Below, one piece after another: positions 32,682 through 42,775 of a DNA stretch of 64,000 nt. Each line of letters starts with the position of its first letter. The stretch's first letter is position 1. The position numbers and the translations under genes are program-made. The notes beneath the pieces are model-generated. The model did not search any database, was not told the DNA's origin, and worked only from the letters and a program-made list of their open reading frames with translations. Source of the stretch: Betaproteobacteria bacterium (GTDB lineage: Bacteria; Pseudomonadota; Gammaproteobacteria; Burkholderiales; SG8-39); assembly GCA_005881575.1 (NCBI GenBank), contig VBCA01000014.1:1-64000 (forward strand), written 5' to 3'.

Positions 32682-35657
32682 GTGGGGAAGTTCGCCTCAA
32701 AAATTTGTTTGCCGGCAATCGTGAGCCTGATTTTGCCTTCGCTCGCTTGGGCAGCGGGCTTGGGAAAGTTGTCGGTTCTCTCCACGCTTGGACAGCCGCT
32801 CAAGGCGGAAATCGAGATCGTTTCCTTGCAGAAAGGTGAAGGCGACACGCTGGGTGCGCGGCTCGCGCCGGGGGAGGTGTTCCGCCAGGCCAACATAGAC
32901 CTGAATCCGGCGTTGATGTCGGTGAAATTTGCGGTTCAGCGGCGTCCGAGCGGCCAATATGTGATGACTCTCAGCTCCGGAGCGCCGATCAACGAGCCGT
33001 TCATCGACGTTCTGGTGGAGTTGAATTGGGCGAACGGACGTCTGGTCCGCGAATACACTTTCTTGCTCGATCCCCCCGAATACGCCGGACCGCCCAAGCT
33101 CAAGTCGCTTCGAGCCGCGCAGCCGCTGGAGACCGAGCTGTCTGAACCGCTTGCGTCGGCGCGAGCGGCTGAGCCGCTTACGCCGACTGAGCCCATTGTA
33201 CTGGTGCCACTCGGGGAGCCCCCGGAGGACTCCGCGTCCGCAGAACCGATTGCGCCCGCTCAAGCAACGCCAACGGGGACCAGACCGCCAGCGCAGGAAA
33301 CAGCTGGGGAATCGGCGTCGCCGGCGCAAGTGGAAGTGCTGCCGGCAGAGGTGAATCCATCCGAACCCGTGTCCTCCCAGGTGGACGCGGCGCCCGCTGC
33401 TCCCGCCCCCGCGGGCCTGGTCCAGGAGTCCGGGGTTGCGGACATCTACGAGGTCGTACGCGGCGACACGCTCTCGAAGATTGCCGTGCGAAACCGAATT
33501 GAGGGGGTGACCTTCCAGCAGATGCTGGTGGCGCTGTTCCGCGCGAATAAAGAAGCGTTTGTCGCCGACAACATGAACCGTTTGCGCGCGGGCAAGATCG
33601 TCAGCATCCCGGACAAAGACACGGCGGCGGCCGTGGCGCCGGCTGAAGCGCGCCGCATCGTTTCCGTCCAGTACGCCGACTTCAACGAATATCGCCGCAG
33701 GCTCGGAATCGCGGTCGCATCGACCGCCGGGTCTCAAGGAAGTCGTCAGGCATCCGGGCAGATCAGTGCACCCAAGGAAGAAAAACCGGCGCTATCCAAG
33801 GAACCGCCCAAGGATGAGCTTCGTCTCTCTCGCGCCGACGACGCCAAGCGGGGCGCCAAGGCGGCGGGCGCCGCAGCGGCCGATGACTTGGCGGCGAAAG
33901 ACAACGCGCTGAAAGAAGCCCAAGAGCGCATCGCTCTCCTGGAAAGGAATCTGCAGGATATGCAGAAGCTGGCGCAGATAAAGAGCCAGGCTGGAGCCCA
34001 GTTACAGCAGCAGGCGGAAGCGGCGAAGGCTGCGGCCGCCCAAAAGGGCGAGCCCGCAAAGGCGGCGCCGGCGGCGAAAGTGGAACCGACCAAGCCTGCG
34101 GAGCCCGCGAAGGTTGCACCCAAGGCGCCCGAGGCGGCCAAGGCCCCCGAACCCGCGAAAGCGCCGCCGCCCGCAGCCAAGGCGCCCGAAACGCCTAAGG
34201 CACCGGAGCCGGCAAAGGCCCCGGAAGCGGCAAAGGCTACCGAAACCGCCAAAGCGCCCGAGCCAGCAAAGGCTCCCGAGCCTGCCGCCAAGGCGCCGGA
34301 ACCCGCGAAGACCGCCGTCGCCAAGGCCGCCCCCAAGGGCAAGGCTGCACCCGCGCCTCCGGCGGTTGAAGTGAGTTTCGTCGACGAGTTGCTCGATGAC
34401 CCCTACAAGCTGGGCGGCACCGGCGTCGCGGTGGTCTTGCTGGCGGGCTACGCGGCCTACCGCTGGCGCAGGAAACGCAATTCTCAGTTCGAGAACAGCG
34501 TCATGAGCGTCGTGCCCTCGGACGCGGACTCCGTGCTGGGGAGCGCCGGGGGTCGCAACGTCGACACCAGCTCGAGCTCGCTTCAGAGCGATTTCAGCCA
34601 AGGTGGCGTCGCCAAGGCCGACACCGAGGAGATCGACCCGATCGCTGAAGCCGATGTCTATATGGCCTACGGCCGCGATGCCCAGGCCGAGGAGATCCTG
34701 AGAGACGCGCTCGCCAAGGATTCCAGTCGCCAGGCGATTCGCGTCAAGCTCCTCGAGATTTACGCAAATCGAAAAGACGCGAGGTCATTCGAGGCGGCTG
34801 CGAACGAGCTGCGCGCTGCAACCGCCGGACGCGGGGCGGAATGGGAAAAGGTGGCGGCTCTGGGATTGTCGATCGATCCGCACAATGCCCTTTACGGGGG
34901 AAACCCGGGAAACGCACCACCGCAGCGGTTCAATGAGACCGCGCAGATGCCGGCCTTCAGCGCAAACACCCAGATGCCGGCCTTTAGCGCGAACACAGCG
35001 ACGCAGATGCCGCCCTTCAGCACGAGCACTCAACCGCCGCTGGAGCCCGCGGCCCCGCTCAACATCGATTTCGATATCGGCGCGGCGACATCTGGAGGTT
35101 CTGCTCCGCTTCCGGACCTCGACTTGGGCGTTGGATCGACGCCTTCGGCGGAGTCCGCGGCCGGCCTCGATTTCGATCTCGGTCTCGGCGGAGACAAGTC
35201 GGCAGCCGTCGGGACCGCGGCTGGCGCGAGCGCTATCCCGTCTTCGGAGCCTCTCAGCATCGACTTCGATCTGCCGGTGGGCGAAAAGCTGGGGGAACCC
35301 GCCACGTCCTATGCCGCACCGGCAGGTCCTGCAGGTCCCGCTTCTAACCTGGGAGCGATCGATTTCGATCTTGGAACACCGTCAGGCGGAGGCGAGGAGA
35401 AGACCGAGGTGCCCAATGCAGCCTCGGTGGATCTGGGCGCCATCAGTCTGGATCTGGGCGCGCCCGGCAGCGGCAACGGTTCGGGCAGCGCTCCGGATGC
35501 GCGATGGCAGGAAGTCGCGACCAAGCTCGATCTCGCCAAGGCGTACGAAGAGATGGGCGACAAGGACGGGGCCCGCGAGTTGCTGAAGGAAGTGGTGAAG
35601 GAAGGCGACTCGGCGCAGCAACAACAGGCCCAAACGATGCTCCAGGCGCTCGGCTGA
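32682..35657 (+). CDS. fimV: FimV/HubP polar-organising protein
   Basis: 991 residues from GTG 32682. Layout: signal peptide (1-24); the FimV N-terminal domain with GLGKLSVLSTLGQPLKAEI; a peptidoglycan-binding LysM module near 254-305 (YEVVRGDTLSKIAVRNRI); an Ala/Pro/Lys/Glu low-complexity stretch about 445-563; one membrane helix about 577-595 followed by RWRRKR; then a cytoplasmic part with a TPR-like segment (EADVYMAYGRDAQAEEIL), Asp/Gly-rich repeats and the conserved C-terminal FimV domain (DLAKAYEEMGDKDGARELL). FimV organises cell poles and supports type IV pili or twitching. A strong terminator follows. Confidence 0.93.
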   Translation: MGKFASKICLPAIVSLILPSLAWAAGLGKLSVLSTLGQPLKAEIEIVSLQKGEGDTLGARLAPGEVFRQANIDLNPALMSVKFAVQRRPSGQYVMTLSSGAPINEPFIDVLVELNWANGRLVREYTFLLDPPEYAGPPKLKSLRAAQPLETELSEPLASARAAEPLTPTEPIVLVPLGEPPEDSASAEPIAPAQATPTGTRPPAQETAGESASPAQVEVLPAEVNPSEPVSSQVDAAPAAPAPAGLVQESGVADIYEVVRGDTLSKIAVRNRIEGVTFQQMLVALFRANKEAFVADNMNRLRAGKIVSIPDKDTAAAVAPAEARRIVSVQYADFNEYRRRLGIAVASTAGSQGSRQASGQISAPKEEKPALSKEPPKDELRLSRADDAKRGAKAAGAAAADDLAAKDNALKEAQERIALLERNLQDMQKLAQIKSQAGAQLQQQAEAAKAAAAQKGEPAKAAPAAKVEPTKPAEPAKVAPKAPEAAKAPEPAKAPPPAAKAPETPKAPEPAKAPEAAKATETAKAPEPAKAPEPAAKAPEPAKTAVAKAAPKGKAAPAPPAVEVSFVDELLDDPYKLGGTGVAVVLLAGYAAYRWRRKRNSQFENSVMSVVPSDADSVLGSAGGRNVDTSSSSLQSDFSQGGVAKADTEEIDPIAEADVYMAYGRDAQAEEILRDALAKDSSRQAIRVKLLEIYANRKDARSFEAAANELRAATAGRGAEWEKVAALGLSIDPHNALYGGNPGNAPPQRFNETAQMPAFSANTQMPAFSANTATQMPPFSTSTQPPLEPAAPLNIDFDIGAATSGGSAPLPDLDLGVGSTPSAESAAGLDFDLGLGGDKSAAVGTAAGASAIPSSEPLSIDFDLPVGEKLGEPATSYAAPAGPAGPASNLGAIDFDLGTPSGGGEEKTEVPNAASVDLGAISLDLGAPGSGNGSGSAPDARWQEVATKLDLAKAYEEMGDKDGARELLKEVVKEGDSAQQQQAQTMLQALG
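34015..34370 (+). repeat. Low-complexity Ala-Lys-Pro-Glu stretch within fimV
   Basis: Degenerate short repeats of the type KAPEPAKAPE, written with varied synonymous codons. This is a flexible spacer between the LysM module and the membrane helix, long enough to reach across the periplasm. It is the part of fimV most likely to vary in length between strains. Confidence 0.7.
34944..35030 (+). repeat. Three 27-base repeats within fimV
   Basis: Units at 34944-34970, 34971-34997 and 35004-35030 encode QMPAFSANT, QMPAFSANT and QMPPFSTST. The first two are adjacent and nearly identical; the third is separated by six bases. They lie in the cytoplasmic linker of FimV and suggest recent local duplication. 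Confidence 0.8.
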
Positions 35658-35677
35658 TCTCCACCGAGGTCTCTTTG

Positions 35678-35711
35678 AACGATCGGCGCCTCGTGCGCCG
35701 ATCGTTGTTTT
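35678..35711 (+). terminator. Intrinsic terminator after fimV
   Basis: A perfect 12-base-pair stem (AACGATCGGCGC at 35678-35689 with GCGCCGATCGTT at 35695-35706), a five-base loop and a T-rich tail (GTTTTC). It should end most fimV transcription before truA. Confidence 0.88.
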
Positions 35712-35723
35712 CGGGATCGTAGA

Positions 35724-36518
35724 ATGAAATTTGCCATTGGAGTGAGCTACTGTGGCGCGGGCATGGAAGGTTGGCAATCGCAGCCTTCGGGGAACACTGT
35801 GCAAGATCATCTCGCGCGCGCACTTTCGAAAATAGGCGGGGAGCCGATCGCAGTGACCGGTGCCGGGCGCACCGACGCGGGTGTGCATGCAAGCGCCCAG
35901 GTGGCGCATTTCGAAACCTCGATGGAGCGCTCCGATTCGGCGTGGGTTCGCGGAGCGAACTCGCTGCTTCCGGACGGGATCGCCGTGCAGTGGGCGACCC
36001 CTGTTGCCGCGGATTTTCACGCGCGCTATTCGGCGCTCTCGCGAACCTACCGCTACGTCCTCTACAACCACCCGATACGGCCGGCCCTGCTCGCGGGGCG
36101 CACCGGGTGGTTTCATCTGCCGCTCGACCTGGAGAGGATGCGCAAAGCCGTCGATTGCCTGGTCGGAGAGCACGATTTTTCCACCTTTCGGTCCGCAGAG
36201 TGCCAGGCGAAGACCCCGGTGCGGATCATGCAAAGCGCGAGAATACGCGCGAGCGGCGCGTATTTCCTCTTCGATTTCACCGCAAATGCGTTTCTGCATC
36301 ATATGGTGCGCAATATCGTCGGATGTCTTGTGTACATCGGCAAGGGCAATCAACCGCCACAATGGATCTCGGAGCTGATTGCCGCGCAAGACCGGCGGAT
36401 CGCGGCACCGACGTTCTCCGCCGACGGCCTTTATCTCCTCGGGGTCAGATACGACGCGCGCTGGAGCCTGCCGGCGTTTCCCCCTATGATGCCGTTCGAC
36501 TTGGAATCCGGGCGATGA
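35724..36518 (+). CDS. truA: tRNA pseudouridine(38-40) synthase
   Basis: 264 residues, full length. Converts uridines 38-40 of the tRNA anticodon stem to pseudouridine. The catalytic aspartate is in VTGAGRTDAGVHASAQVAHF. Other marks: SRTYRYVLYNHP, EHDFSTFRSAECQ and the late FLHHMVRNIVGCLVYIG. It starts just after the fimV terminator and its stop overlaps the trpF start (ATGA), so it leads the trp-accD operon. Confidence 0.96.
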   Translation: MKFAIGVSYCGAGMEGWQSQPSGNTVQDHLARALSKIGGEPIAVTGAGRTDAGVHASAQVAHFETSMERSDSAWVRGANSLLPDGIAVQWATPVAADFHARYSALSRTYRYVLYNHPIRPALLAGRTGWFHLPLDLERMRKAVDCLVGEHDFSTFRSAECQAKTPVRIMQSARIRASGAYFLFDFTANAFLHHMVRNIVGCLVYIGKGNQPPQWISELIAAQDRRIAAPTFSADGLYLLGVRYDARWSLPAFPPMMPFDLESGR

Positions 36519-37138
36519 GAACGCGGGTCAAGATTTGCGGCATCACGCGCGTCGAAGATGCGCAAGCCGCTGCTGCGCACGGCGCCGACGCGATCGGGCT
36601 GATCTTCTATCGCCCCAGCCCCCGCTGCGTGAGCCTCGGCCAGGCGCGCGACATAGTGATCAGCACTCCGCCCTTTGTTGCGACGGTGGCGGTTTTCGTG
36701 AAGCCCTCGCGCGATGAGGTCGAGCGCGTGATCGGCGAGTGCGGCGTGACGCTCCTGCAGTTTCACGGCGACGAACCCCCCGAGTTCTGCTCGGGCTTCT
36801 CCCGGCCGTACATCAAGGCCGCGCGCATTCGGCCCGGGCTGGATTTGCTAAAATACCTCTCGCCTTACGGAGCTGCCGCGGCGTGGATGCTCGACGCTTA
36901 CCACGAGGATCTCTGGGGTGGAACGGGCGGCTCGTTCGATTGGGGCCTCGTGCCGGAGCGCATGGCGAGGCCGACCATCCTCTCGGGCGGCCTGACTGCC
37001 GGCAATGTGGCCGGCGCCATACGCCGCACCCAGCCCTACGCCGTCGATGTGTCGAGCAGCGTCGAAGAGTCCAAGGGAATCAAGGACGCGGCGAAAATCG
37101 CCGGTTTTATCGGAGCGGTAAAACATGAAGATGCATGA
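36515..37138 (+). CDS. trpF: Phosphoribosylanthranilate isomerase
   Basis: 207 residues from ATG 36515. Third step of tryptophan synthesis, an Amadori rearrangement on a TIM barrel. The general-base cysteine is in the opening [12 protein letters not shown], and the general acid aspartate in [15 protein letters not shown]. The [11 protein letters not shown] and [15 protein letters not shown] phosphate-binding ends are intact. It overlaps truA by 4 and trpB by 14 bases, so the genes are translationally coupled. Confidence 0.97.
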   Translation: MRTRVKICGITRVEDAQAAAAHGADAIGLIFYRPSPRCVSLGQARDIVISTPPFVATVAVFVKPSRDEVERVIGECGVTLLQFHGDEPPEFCSGFSRPYIKAARIRPGLDLLKYLSPYGAAAAWMLDAYHEDLWGGTGGSFDWGLVPERMARPTILSGGLTAGNVAGAIRRTQPYAVDVSSSVEESKGIKDAAKIAGFIGAVKHEDA

Positions 37139-38324
37139 GCTTCCGGACGAGCGGGGGCATTTCGGCCGGTATGGGGGCGTGTTCGTCGCCGAGACGCTGG
37201 TGCACGCGCTCGATGAACTCAAACGCGCCTATGAGGCGTGCCGGAAGGATCCGGAATTCATCGCCGAATTCGAGTACGAGCTCAAGCATTACGTCGGTCG
37301 CCCGAGCCCGGTTTATCACGCCCAGCGTTGGTCGCAGATGCTCGGCGGAGCGCAAATCTACATCAAGCGCGAGGATCTCAACCATACCGGCGCTCACAAG
37401 ATCAACAACACCGTCGGGCAGGCGCTCGTCGCAAGACGCATGGGTAAACGACGCGTAATCGCCGAGACCGGTGCCGGGATGCACGGCGTCGCAGCGGCGA
37501 CCGTGGCGGCGCGTTACGCCATGGAATGCGTGGTGTACATGGGCTCGGAGGACATCAAGCGCCAGGTGCAGAACGTCTATCGCATGAAGCTTCTCGGGGC
37601 GGCGGTCGTGCCGGTCGAATCGGGATCGAAAACGCTGAAGGACGCGCTGAACGAAGCGATGCGCGACTGGGTCACGCATGTCGACAACACCTTCTACATC
37701 ATCGGCACGGTCGCCGGCCCGCACCCGTATCCGATGATGGTGCGCGACTTTCAGTCGGTCATCGGGCGAGAGTGTCTGATGCAGATGCCCGAGCTGTGCG
37801 GCCGGCAACCGGACGCGGTGATCGCTTGTGTTGGCGGGGGCTCGAACGCAATGGGCATCTTCTATCCCTATATCCCGTACGGTGCGGTCAGGCTCATCGG
37901 GGTGGAGGCGGGTGGACTCGGCATAGCCAGCGGCAAGCATGCGGCGTCGCTGTGCGCGGGCAGGCCGGGGGTGCTGCACGGAAATCGCACTTACCTGCTT
38001 CAGGACGAACGCGGTCAGATTATCGAGACGCACTCGATCTCGGCGGGGCTCGATTACCCGGGTGTGGGCCCCGAGCACGCCTGGCTCAAGGATACCGGAC
38101 GAGCCGAATACGTCACCATCGACGACGGCGAAGCCGTCGCCGCGTTCCACGACTTGTGCCGCTGCGAGGGCATCATTCCGGCGCTCGAATCCGCGCATGC
38201 GCTCGCCCACGCGGCGAAGCTCGCGCCCGCGCTGCCGAGGGACGCGATCCTGCTGGTCAATCTCTCGGGACGGGGCGACAAGGACATGCACACCGTGGCG
38301 GCAAAATCCGGAATCCAGTTTTGA
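37125..38324 (+). CDS. trpB: Tryptophan synthase, beta subunit
   Basis: 399 residues, full length. Joins indole and serine to tryptophan with PLP. The Schiff-base lysine is Lys92 in [13 protein letters not shown]. The phosphate-binding run [12 protein letters not shown] and [14 protein letters not shown] are both intact. Its partner trpA is separated from it by a DNA methyltransferase gene, whose TTG start overlaps the trpB stop. Confidence 0.97.
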   Translation: MKMHELPDERGHFGRYGGVFVAETLVHALDELKRAYEACRKDPEFIAEFEYELKHYVGRPSPVYHAQRWSQMLGGAQIYIKREDLNHTGAHKINNTVGQALVARRMGKRRVIAETGAGMHGVAAATVAARYAMECVVYMGSEDIKRQVQNVYRMKLLGAAVVPVESGSKTLKDALNEAMRDWVTHVDNTFYIIGTVAGPHPYPMMVRDFQSVIGRECLMQMPELCGRQPDAVIACVGGGSNAMGIFYPYIPYGAVRLIGVEAGGLGIASGKHAASLCAGRPGVLHGNRTYLLQDERGQIIETHSISAGLDYPGVGPEHAWLKDTGRAEYVTIDDGEAVAAFHDLCRCEGIIPALESAHALAHAAKLAPALPRDAILLVNLSGRGDKDMHTVAAKSGIQF

Positions 38325-39127
38325 GCGACCCGCGCGCAACGCTCCTCAACGGAGATCTCTTCGATTGCGTCGCTCGCGTCCCCGATGCGAGCGTGGATCT
38401 CATCGTCGCCGATCCCCCGTACGGCCTCGGCAAGGACTACGGGAACGACTCGGACTGCCTGAGCGGGGAAGCCTATCTCGCCTTCAGCCGGCGCTGGATC
38501 GATGCGGTGATCCCGAAGCTCAAGCCCAGCGGCAGCCTCTATGTCTTTCTGACCTGGCAACACAGTCCGGAGGTTTTCAGTTATCTCAAGACGCGCTTGA
38601 CGATGGTGAACGAGATCGTCTGGGACCGAAAAGTGCCGAGCATGGGGGGAAGCACACGGAAATTCTCCTCCGTCCACGACACGATCGGCCTGTTCGCGCG
38701 GTCGAAGGACTACTTCTTCGATATCGACGGCGTGCGCATTCCCTACGACGCGGAAACAAAGCGGGCGCGAACGCGCTCGATTTTCGTAGGCAAGAAATGG
38801 CTCGAGGTGGGCTACAACCCGAAGGACGTGTGGAGCGTGGCGCGGATTCACCGGCAGGATCCCGAACGCGAGGATCATCCTACTCAGAAGCCGCTCGAGA
38901 TCGTCGAGCGTATGGTCCTCGCGAGCTGCCCCTCCGAGGGTCTCGTGCTCGATCCGTTCATGGGGAGCGGCACCGCGGCGGTTGCCGCGCTCAAGCACGG
39001 ACGGAGCTTCGTCGGCTTCGAGATCAATCCGGAATATTGCGCGCTGGCGAAGCGCCGCGTGGCCCGTTTGTGCAAATCGGACATCGGACCGGTAACGGGC
39101 TCGATTCGTAGCGCTGCGGCGCTATGA
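38321..39127 (+). CDS. Orphan site-specific DNA methyltransferase, beta class
   Basis: 268 residues from TTG 38321, overlapping the trpB stop (TTGA); the open frame upstream is a trpB shadow. Transfers a methyl group from SAM to adenine N6 (or cytosine N4). Motif IV comes first (DPPYG, from Asp31) and motif I last ([17 protein letters not shown], from Asp211), the order of the beta class that includes HinfI- and CcrM-type enzymes. [15 protein letters not shown] precedes motif I as usual. No restriction gene is nearby. An orphan methylase in this slot is a known feature of several betaproteobacteria. Target sequence unknown. Confidence 0.9.
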   Translation: MSDPRATLLNGDLFDCVARVPDASVDLIVADPPYGLGKDYGNDSDCLSGEAYLAFSRRWIDAVIPKLKPSGSLYVFLTWQHSPEVFSYLKTRLTMVNEIVWDRKVPSMGGSTRKFSSVHDTIGLFARSKDYFFDIDGVRIPYDAETKRARTRSIFVGKKWLEVGYNPKDVWSVARIHRQDPEREDHPTQKPLEIVERMVLASCPSEGLVLDPFMGSGTAAVAALKHGRSFVGFEINPEYCALAKRRVARLCKSDIGPVTGSIRSAAAL

Positions 39128-39933
39128 AGGCCGCGGTGTCGAGAATCCAATCTGCTTTCGAGCGCCTCGCACGCGAGCGCCGAAAGGCCCTGATTCCCTA
39201 CGTCACGGCCGGAGACCCACGGGCCGAGGTGACGGTGCCGCTCATGCGCGCGCTGGTTGCGGCGGGAGCCGACGTCATCGAGCTTGGCGTGCCCTTCTCC
39301 GATCCCATGGCCGACGGGCCAGTGATCCAGCGCTCAAGCGAAAGGGCCCTGAAGAACCATATCGGGATTGACGACGTACTTGCGTTCGTCTCCGAATTCC
39401 GCGACAGTGACGTGTCGACCCCGATCGTTCTGATGGGGTATGCCAACCCAATCGAGGCGATGGGATCGGAGCGCTTCGCCGATGCCGCGCGCCGGGCGGG
39501 AGTGGACGGAGTCCTGGTGATCGATTACCCGCCCGAGGAGAGCGTCGAGTTCGCGAAGTTGCTCCGCGCCCGCGGTATCGATATGATTTTCTTGCTTGCA
39601 CCGACTTCCACCGGGGCGCGCATCGAGCAGGTAGCGAGGCTCGCCAGCGGTTACATCTACTACGTGTCCTTGCGCGGCGTGACCGGGGCCAAGCACCTCG
39701 ATTTGGACGACGTTGCCGCGAAGTTGCCGGAGATCCGCGGCAAGACCAGGCTTCCGGTCGGGGTCGGGTTCGGCATCCGCGACGGACAGACCGCGCGTGC
39801 CGTGGCCCAGATCGCCGACGCCGTCGTGATCGGCAGCCGAATCATCCGGGAAATGGAGCAAGCCTCTCCCGAGACCTGCGTGAAGAAGGCCGCGACCTTG
39901 CTCAAGGAAATTCGCCAGGCGATCGACGCATGA
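39124..39933 (+). CDS. trpA: Tryptophan synthase, alpha subunit
   Basis: 269 residues, full length. Cleaves indole-3-glycerol phosphate to indole, which is channelled to TrpB. The catalytic acids are Glu53 and Asp64 in [16 protein letters not shown]. The phosphate-binding loop [14 protein letters not shown] is intact. The start overlaps the methyltransferase stop (ATGA) and the stop overlaps accD (ATGA). Confidence 0.97.
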   Translation: MKAAVSRIQSAFERLARERRKALIPYVTAGDPRAEVTVPLMRALVAAGADVIELGVPFSDPMADGPVIQRSSERALKNHIGIDDVLAFVSEFRDSDVSTPIVLMGYANPIEAMGSERFADAARRAGVDGVLVIDYPPEESVEFAKLLRARGIDMIFLLAPTSTGARIEQVARLASGYIYYVSLRGVTGAKHLDLDDVAAKLPEIRGKTRLPVGVGFGIRDGQTARAVAQIADAVVIGSRIIREMEQASPETCVKKAATLLKEIRQAIDA

Positions 39934-40799
39934 GCTGGCTCCAAAAGCTGCTTCCACCCAAGATCAACCGCACTGGTACCGGCGCGAAGAAAAACGTCCC
40001 GGAAGGACTGTGGAGCAAGTGCCCCTCCTGCGCGGCGGTCCTGTATGCAACCGATCTCGAAAAGAACGCCAATGTCTGTCCCAAATGCGGCTTTCACAAC
40101 CGTATTTCGGCACGGGTACGGCTCGACCTCCTTCTCGACCCGGAAGGGCGCTTCGAGATCGGCGTCGAGGTCGCATCGGTCGACGGCCTGAAATTCAAGG
40201 ACGACAAGCGTTATCCCGATCGACTCGAGGAAGCGGAAAAAACCACCGGCGAAACCGAGGCCTTGGTGGTGATGCAGGGGGCGATAAAGAACGTGCCTCT
40301 CATCGTCGCCGCATTCGAGTTCGAGTTCATGGGCGGATCGATGGGGTCGGCCGTGGGGGAACGCTTCGTGCGCGGCGTGCACGCCTGCCTCGACCAGCAA
40401 CTGCCGCTCGTGTGCGTCACGGCGACCGGCGGCGCGCGCATGCAGGAAGGGTTGTTCTCTCTGATGCAGATGGCCAAGACCACCGCGGCCTTGACGCAGC
40501 TCACGGCGCGCAAGCTCCCGTTCATCACGGTTCTCACAGACCCGACGATGGGCGGGGTGTCGGCGAGCTTCGCCATGATCGGCGACATCGTGATTGCCGA
40601 GCCGCGTGCGCTGATCGGTTTCGCGGGGCCGCGCGTCATCGAGCAGACCGTGCGCGAGAAACTCCCCGAAGGTTTCCAGCGCGCCGAGTTTTTGCTGGAG
40701 AAGGGTGCAATCGACATGATCGTCGACCGGCGCCAGATGCGCGACAAGCTCGCGAATCTTCTTGCCCTCCTGCAGCGGCAGGCCCTCCCGGCAAACTGA
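39930..40799 (+). CDS. accD: Acetyl-CoA carboxylase, carboxyltransferase beta subunit
   Basis: 289 residues, full length. Part of the carboxyltransferase that makes malonyl-CoA for fatty acids. The four-cysteine zinc ribbon is intact (Cys31, Cys34, Cys50, Cys53; CPSC and CPKC). The oxyanion loops lie in [16 protein letters not shown] and [14 protein letters not shown], with [17 protein letters not shown] further on. Translationally coupled to trpA by a four-base overlap; folC follows after 17 bases. Confidence 0.97.
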   Translation: MSWLQKLLPPKINRTGTGAKKNVPEGLWSKCPSCAAVLYATDLEKNANVCPKCGFHNRISARVRLDLLLDPEGRFEIGVEVASVDGLKFKDDKRYPDRLEEAEKTTGETEALVVMQGAIKNVPLIVAAFEFEFMGGSMGSAVGERFVRGVHACLDQQLPLVCVTATGGARMQEGLFSLMQMAKTTAALTQLTARKLPFITVLTDPTMGGVSASFAMIGDIVIAEPRALIGFAGPRVIEQTVREKLPEGFQRAEFLLEKGAIDMIVDRRQMRDKLANLLALLQRQALPAN

Positions 40800-40816
40800 T
40801 CGCTGGTCGCCGTTTC

Positions 40817-42115
40817 ATGCCCGGCCGGAGCCTCCCCGAGTGGCTCGACTACATCGAGCACATCCATCCGAAATCCGTCCAGCTCGGGCTGGAACGCGTG
40901 GCAAAAGTGCGCGACGCTCTCGGAAGGTCGAGTTCGGCGGCGCTTCTCACCGTCGCCGGCACCAACGGCAAGGGCTCAACCTGCGCGATGCTGGAAGCGA
41001 TTCTGCTCGCCGCCGGATACAGGGTGGGTCTGTACACTTCTCCGCACCTCCTTCGTTACAACGAGCGCGTTCGCATCGACGGCGTGCCCTTGAGCGACGC
41101 GCGCTTGTGTGCGGCGTTCGAAACGGTCGAGCGTGCTCGCCGCGAGATCACGCTCACGTACTTCGAGTTCGGTACTCTCGCTGCGTGGGAGATTTTCGCG
41201 GCGGAAGCGCTCGACGCCGTGATACTGGAGGTCGGCCTGGGCGGGCGCTTGGACGCGGTCAACGCCTTCGATACCGACTGCGCGCTGTTGACATCCGTCG
41301 ATCTGGATCACATGGATTACCTGGGCGACACGCGCGAGCGCATCGGGCACGAAAAAGCGGGGATTTTCCGTGGAGGCAAACCCGCGATCGTCGCAGATCC
41401 GGATCCGCCCCGCAGCGTTCTCGACTACGCGGGCGCCGTGGGTGTCGACCTCTGGCTGATCGGCCGGGATTTTGGCTATCGGAAACAAGGGCAGCAATGG
41501 ATGTTTTGGGGGCGGGGCGTGCGCCGCGGCGGGCTAGCGCCGCCCGCGCTCAGGGGCGAACGTCAGCTTGCGAATGCGAGCGCGGCCCTCGCCGCGCTCG
41601 ATGCGCTGCACGCGCGGCTTCCGGTCGGCATGCAGGACATCCGCAACGGTCTTGCGCAAGTGCAGCTTCCGGCGCGGTTCCAGGTACTTCCGGGTCGACC
41701 GACGGTCGTATTGGACGTCGCGCACAATCCGCAGGCCGCGGGCGTGCTCGCGGAGAACCTCGCCGGGATGGGCTTCTATCCGGAGACTTACGGTGTCTTC
41801 GGCATGCTGCGGGACAAGGACATCGAAGGAGTCTGCCGGGCGCTGAAAGCCAGGATTTCAGCTTGGTTTGCAGCCGATCTTTCGGTGCCGCGCGGCGCTG
41901 GCGCGCAAATGCTGGCCGATGCTCTTGCAAGCGCGGGTGCAGCGGGCGGGGTGCTTTGCTTCAGCAACCCTCGAGAAGCCTATGCCGCCGCGCGGAAGCG
42001 GGCAAACGAAAATGATAGAATCGTGGTCTTTGGATCGTTCCACACCGTGGCCGACGTCATGCAGGGGATCGAGGCCGCCCGGATCGAAATTCGGGGGGCG
42101 CGGCAGGGGTCTTGA
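40817..42115 (+). CDS. folC: Folylpolyglutamate synthase / dihydrofolate synthase
   Basis: 432 residues from ATG 40817. Adds glutamate to dihydropteroate or folates with ATP. The P-loop TVAGTNGKGSTCAML is near residue 45, followed by GLYTSPHLLRYNERVRI, EVGLGGRLDAVNAFD and DHMDYLGDTRERIGHEKAGI; the C-terminal domain begins near VVLDVAHNPQAAGV. All family blocks are intact. Follows accD, as in many betaproteobacteria, and leads into the SPOR protein gene. Confidence 0.96.
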   Translation: MPGRSLPEWLDYIEHIHPKSVQLGLERVAKVRDALGRSSSAALLTVAGTNGKGSTCAMLEAILLAAGYRVGLYTSPHLLRYNERVRIDGVPLSDARLCAAFETVERARREITLTYFEFGTLAAWEIFAAEALDAVILEVGLGGRLDAVNAFDTDCALLTSVDLDHMDYLGDTRERIGHEKAGIFRGGKPAIVADPDPPRSVLDYAGAVGVDLWLIGRDFGYRKQGQQWMFWGRGVRRGGLAPPALRGERQLANASAALAALDALHARLPVGMQDIRNGLAQVQLPARFQVLPGRPTVVLDVAHNPQAAGVLAENLAGMGFYPETYGVFGMLRDKDIEGVCRALKARISAWFAADLSVPRGAGAQMLADALASAGAAGGVLCFSNPREAYAAARKRANENDRIVVFGSFHTVADVMQGIEAARIEIRGARQGS

Positions 42116-42154
42116 GGAAGGTCCGAATTCGCAGCTTATTTGGGGTCTTTTCCA

Positions 42155-42775
42155 TTGGCAGACGACGCCAACCTGCTTAAGCGCCGCGCGCGCCGGCGGC
42201 TGGTCGGCGCAATCGCGCTGGTGGTGCTCATCGTAGTGGTCCTGCCTGTCATTCTGGACCAGCAGCCCAGGCCCGTGCCCCAGGCGCTAACGCTGCAAAT
42301 TCCCGGCCCCGACGGAGGGCCGTTCAAGACCCGGGTTCTCCCGCCGCTACAGTCCCCGGCAGCGCCGCTGAAGGGAGAGTCGACGCGGGCTGAGAAGGAT
42401 CCGTCGAACAAAGCGATGCAAGCCGCGCCTGAACCGCCCTCGCGGCCCCGTGCCGCGAAGAAGGAGGCCGCGAGGAGCGCGGACAAGGAGCGCGCGAAGA
42501 CCCAGCTCGCCGAGGCCCGCCGCGCCCAGGCGCTATTGGACGACGAGGGGTTCATCGTCCCGCTCGGCGCCTTTACCAACCCCGACAACGTGAAGCAGGT
42601 ACAGGACCGGGCGGCTTCCGCAGGCATCAAGAGCTACACCGAGAGCGTCAAAGGCCAGCAGGGCGAGCAAACGCGCGTGCGCGCGGGACCTTTCGCGAGC
42701 CGCGACGCCGCGGAGAAAGCCCGGGACCGACTCAAATCCCTCGGCCTCGAAGTCGGGCAGGTGGCACAGCGATGA
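42155..42775 (+). CDS. dedD: SPOR-domain cell-division protein, DedD-like
   Basis: About 206 residues from TTG 42155; TTG 42140 is equally possible and neither has a strong ribosome site. Layout: a basic cytoplasmic start (LLKRRARRRL), one membrane helix (VGAIALVVLIVVVLPVIL), a Pro/Lys/Ala-rich periplasmic linker and a C-terminal SPOR domain (FIVPLGAFTNPDNVKQV to RVRAGPFASRDAAEKA) that binds denuded septal peptidoglycan. DedD-type proteins help constriction. Its stop overlaps the cvpA start. Confidence 0.85.
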   Translation: MADDANLLKRRARRRLVGAIALVVLIVVVLPVILDQQPRPVPQALTLQIPGPDGGPFKTRVLPPLQSPAAPLKGESTRAEKDPSNKAMQAAPEPPSRPRAAKKEAARSADKERAKTQLAEARRAQALLDDEGFIVPLGAFTNPDNVKQVQDRAASAGIKSYTESVKGQQGEQTRVRAGPFASRDAAEKARDRLKSLGLEVGQVAQR

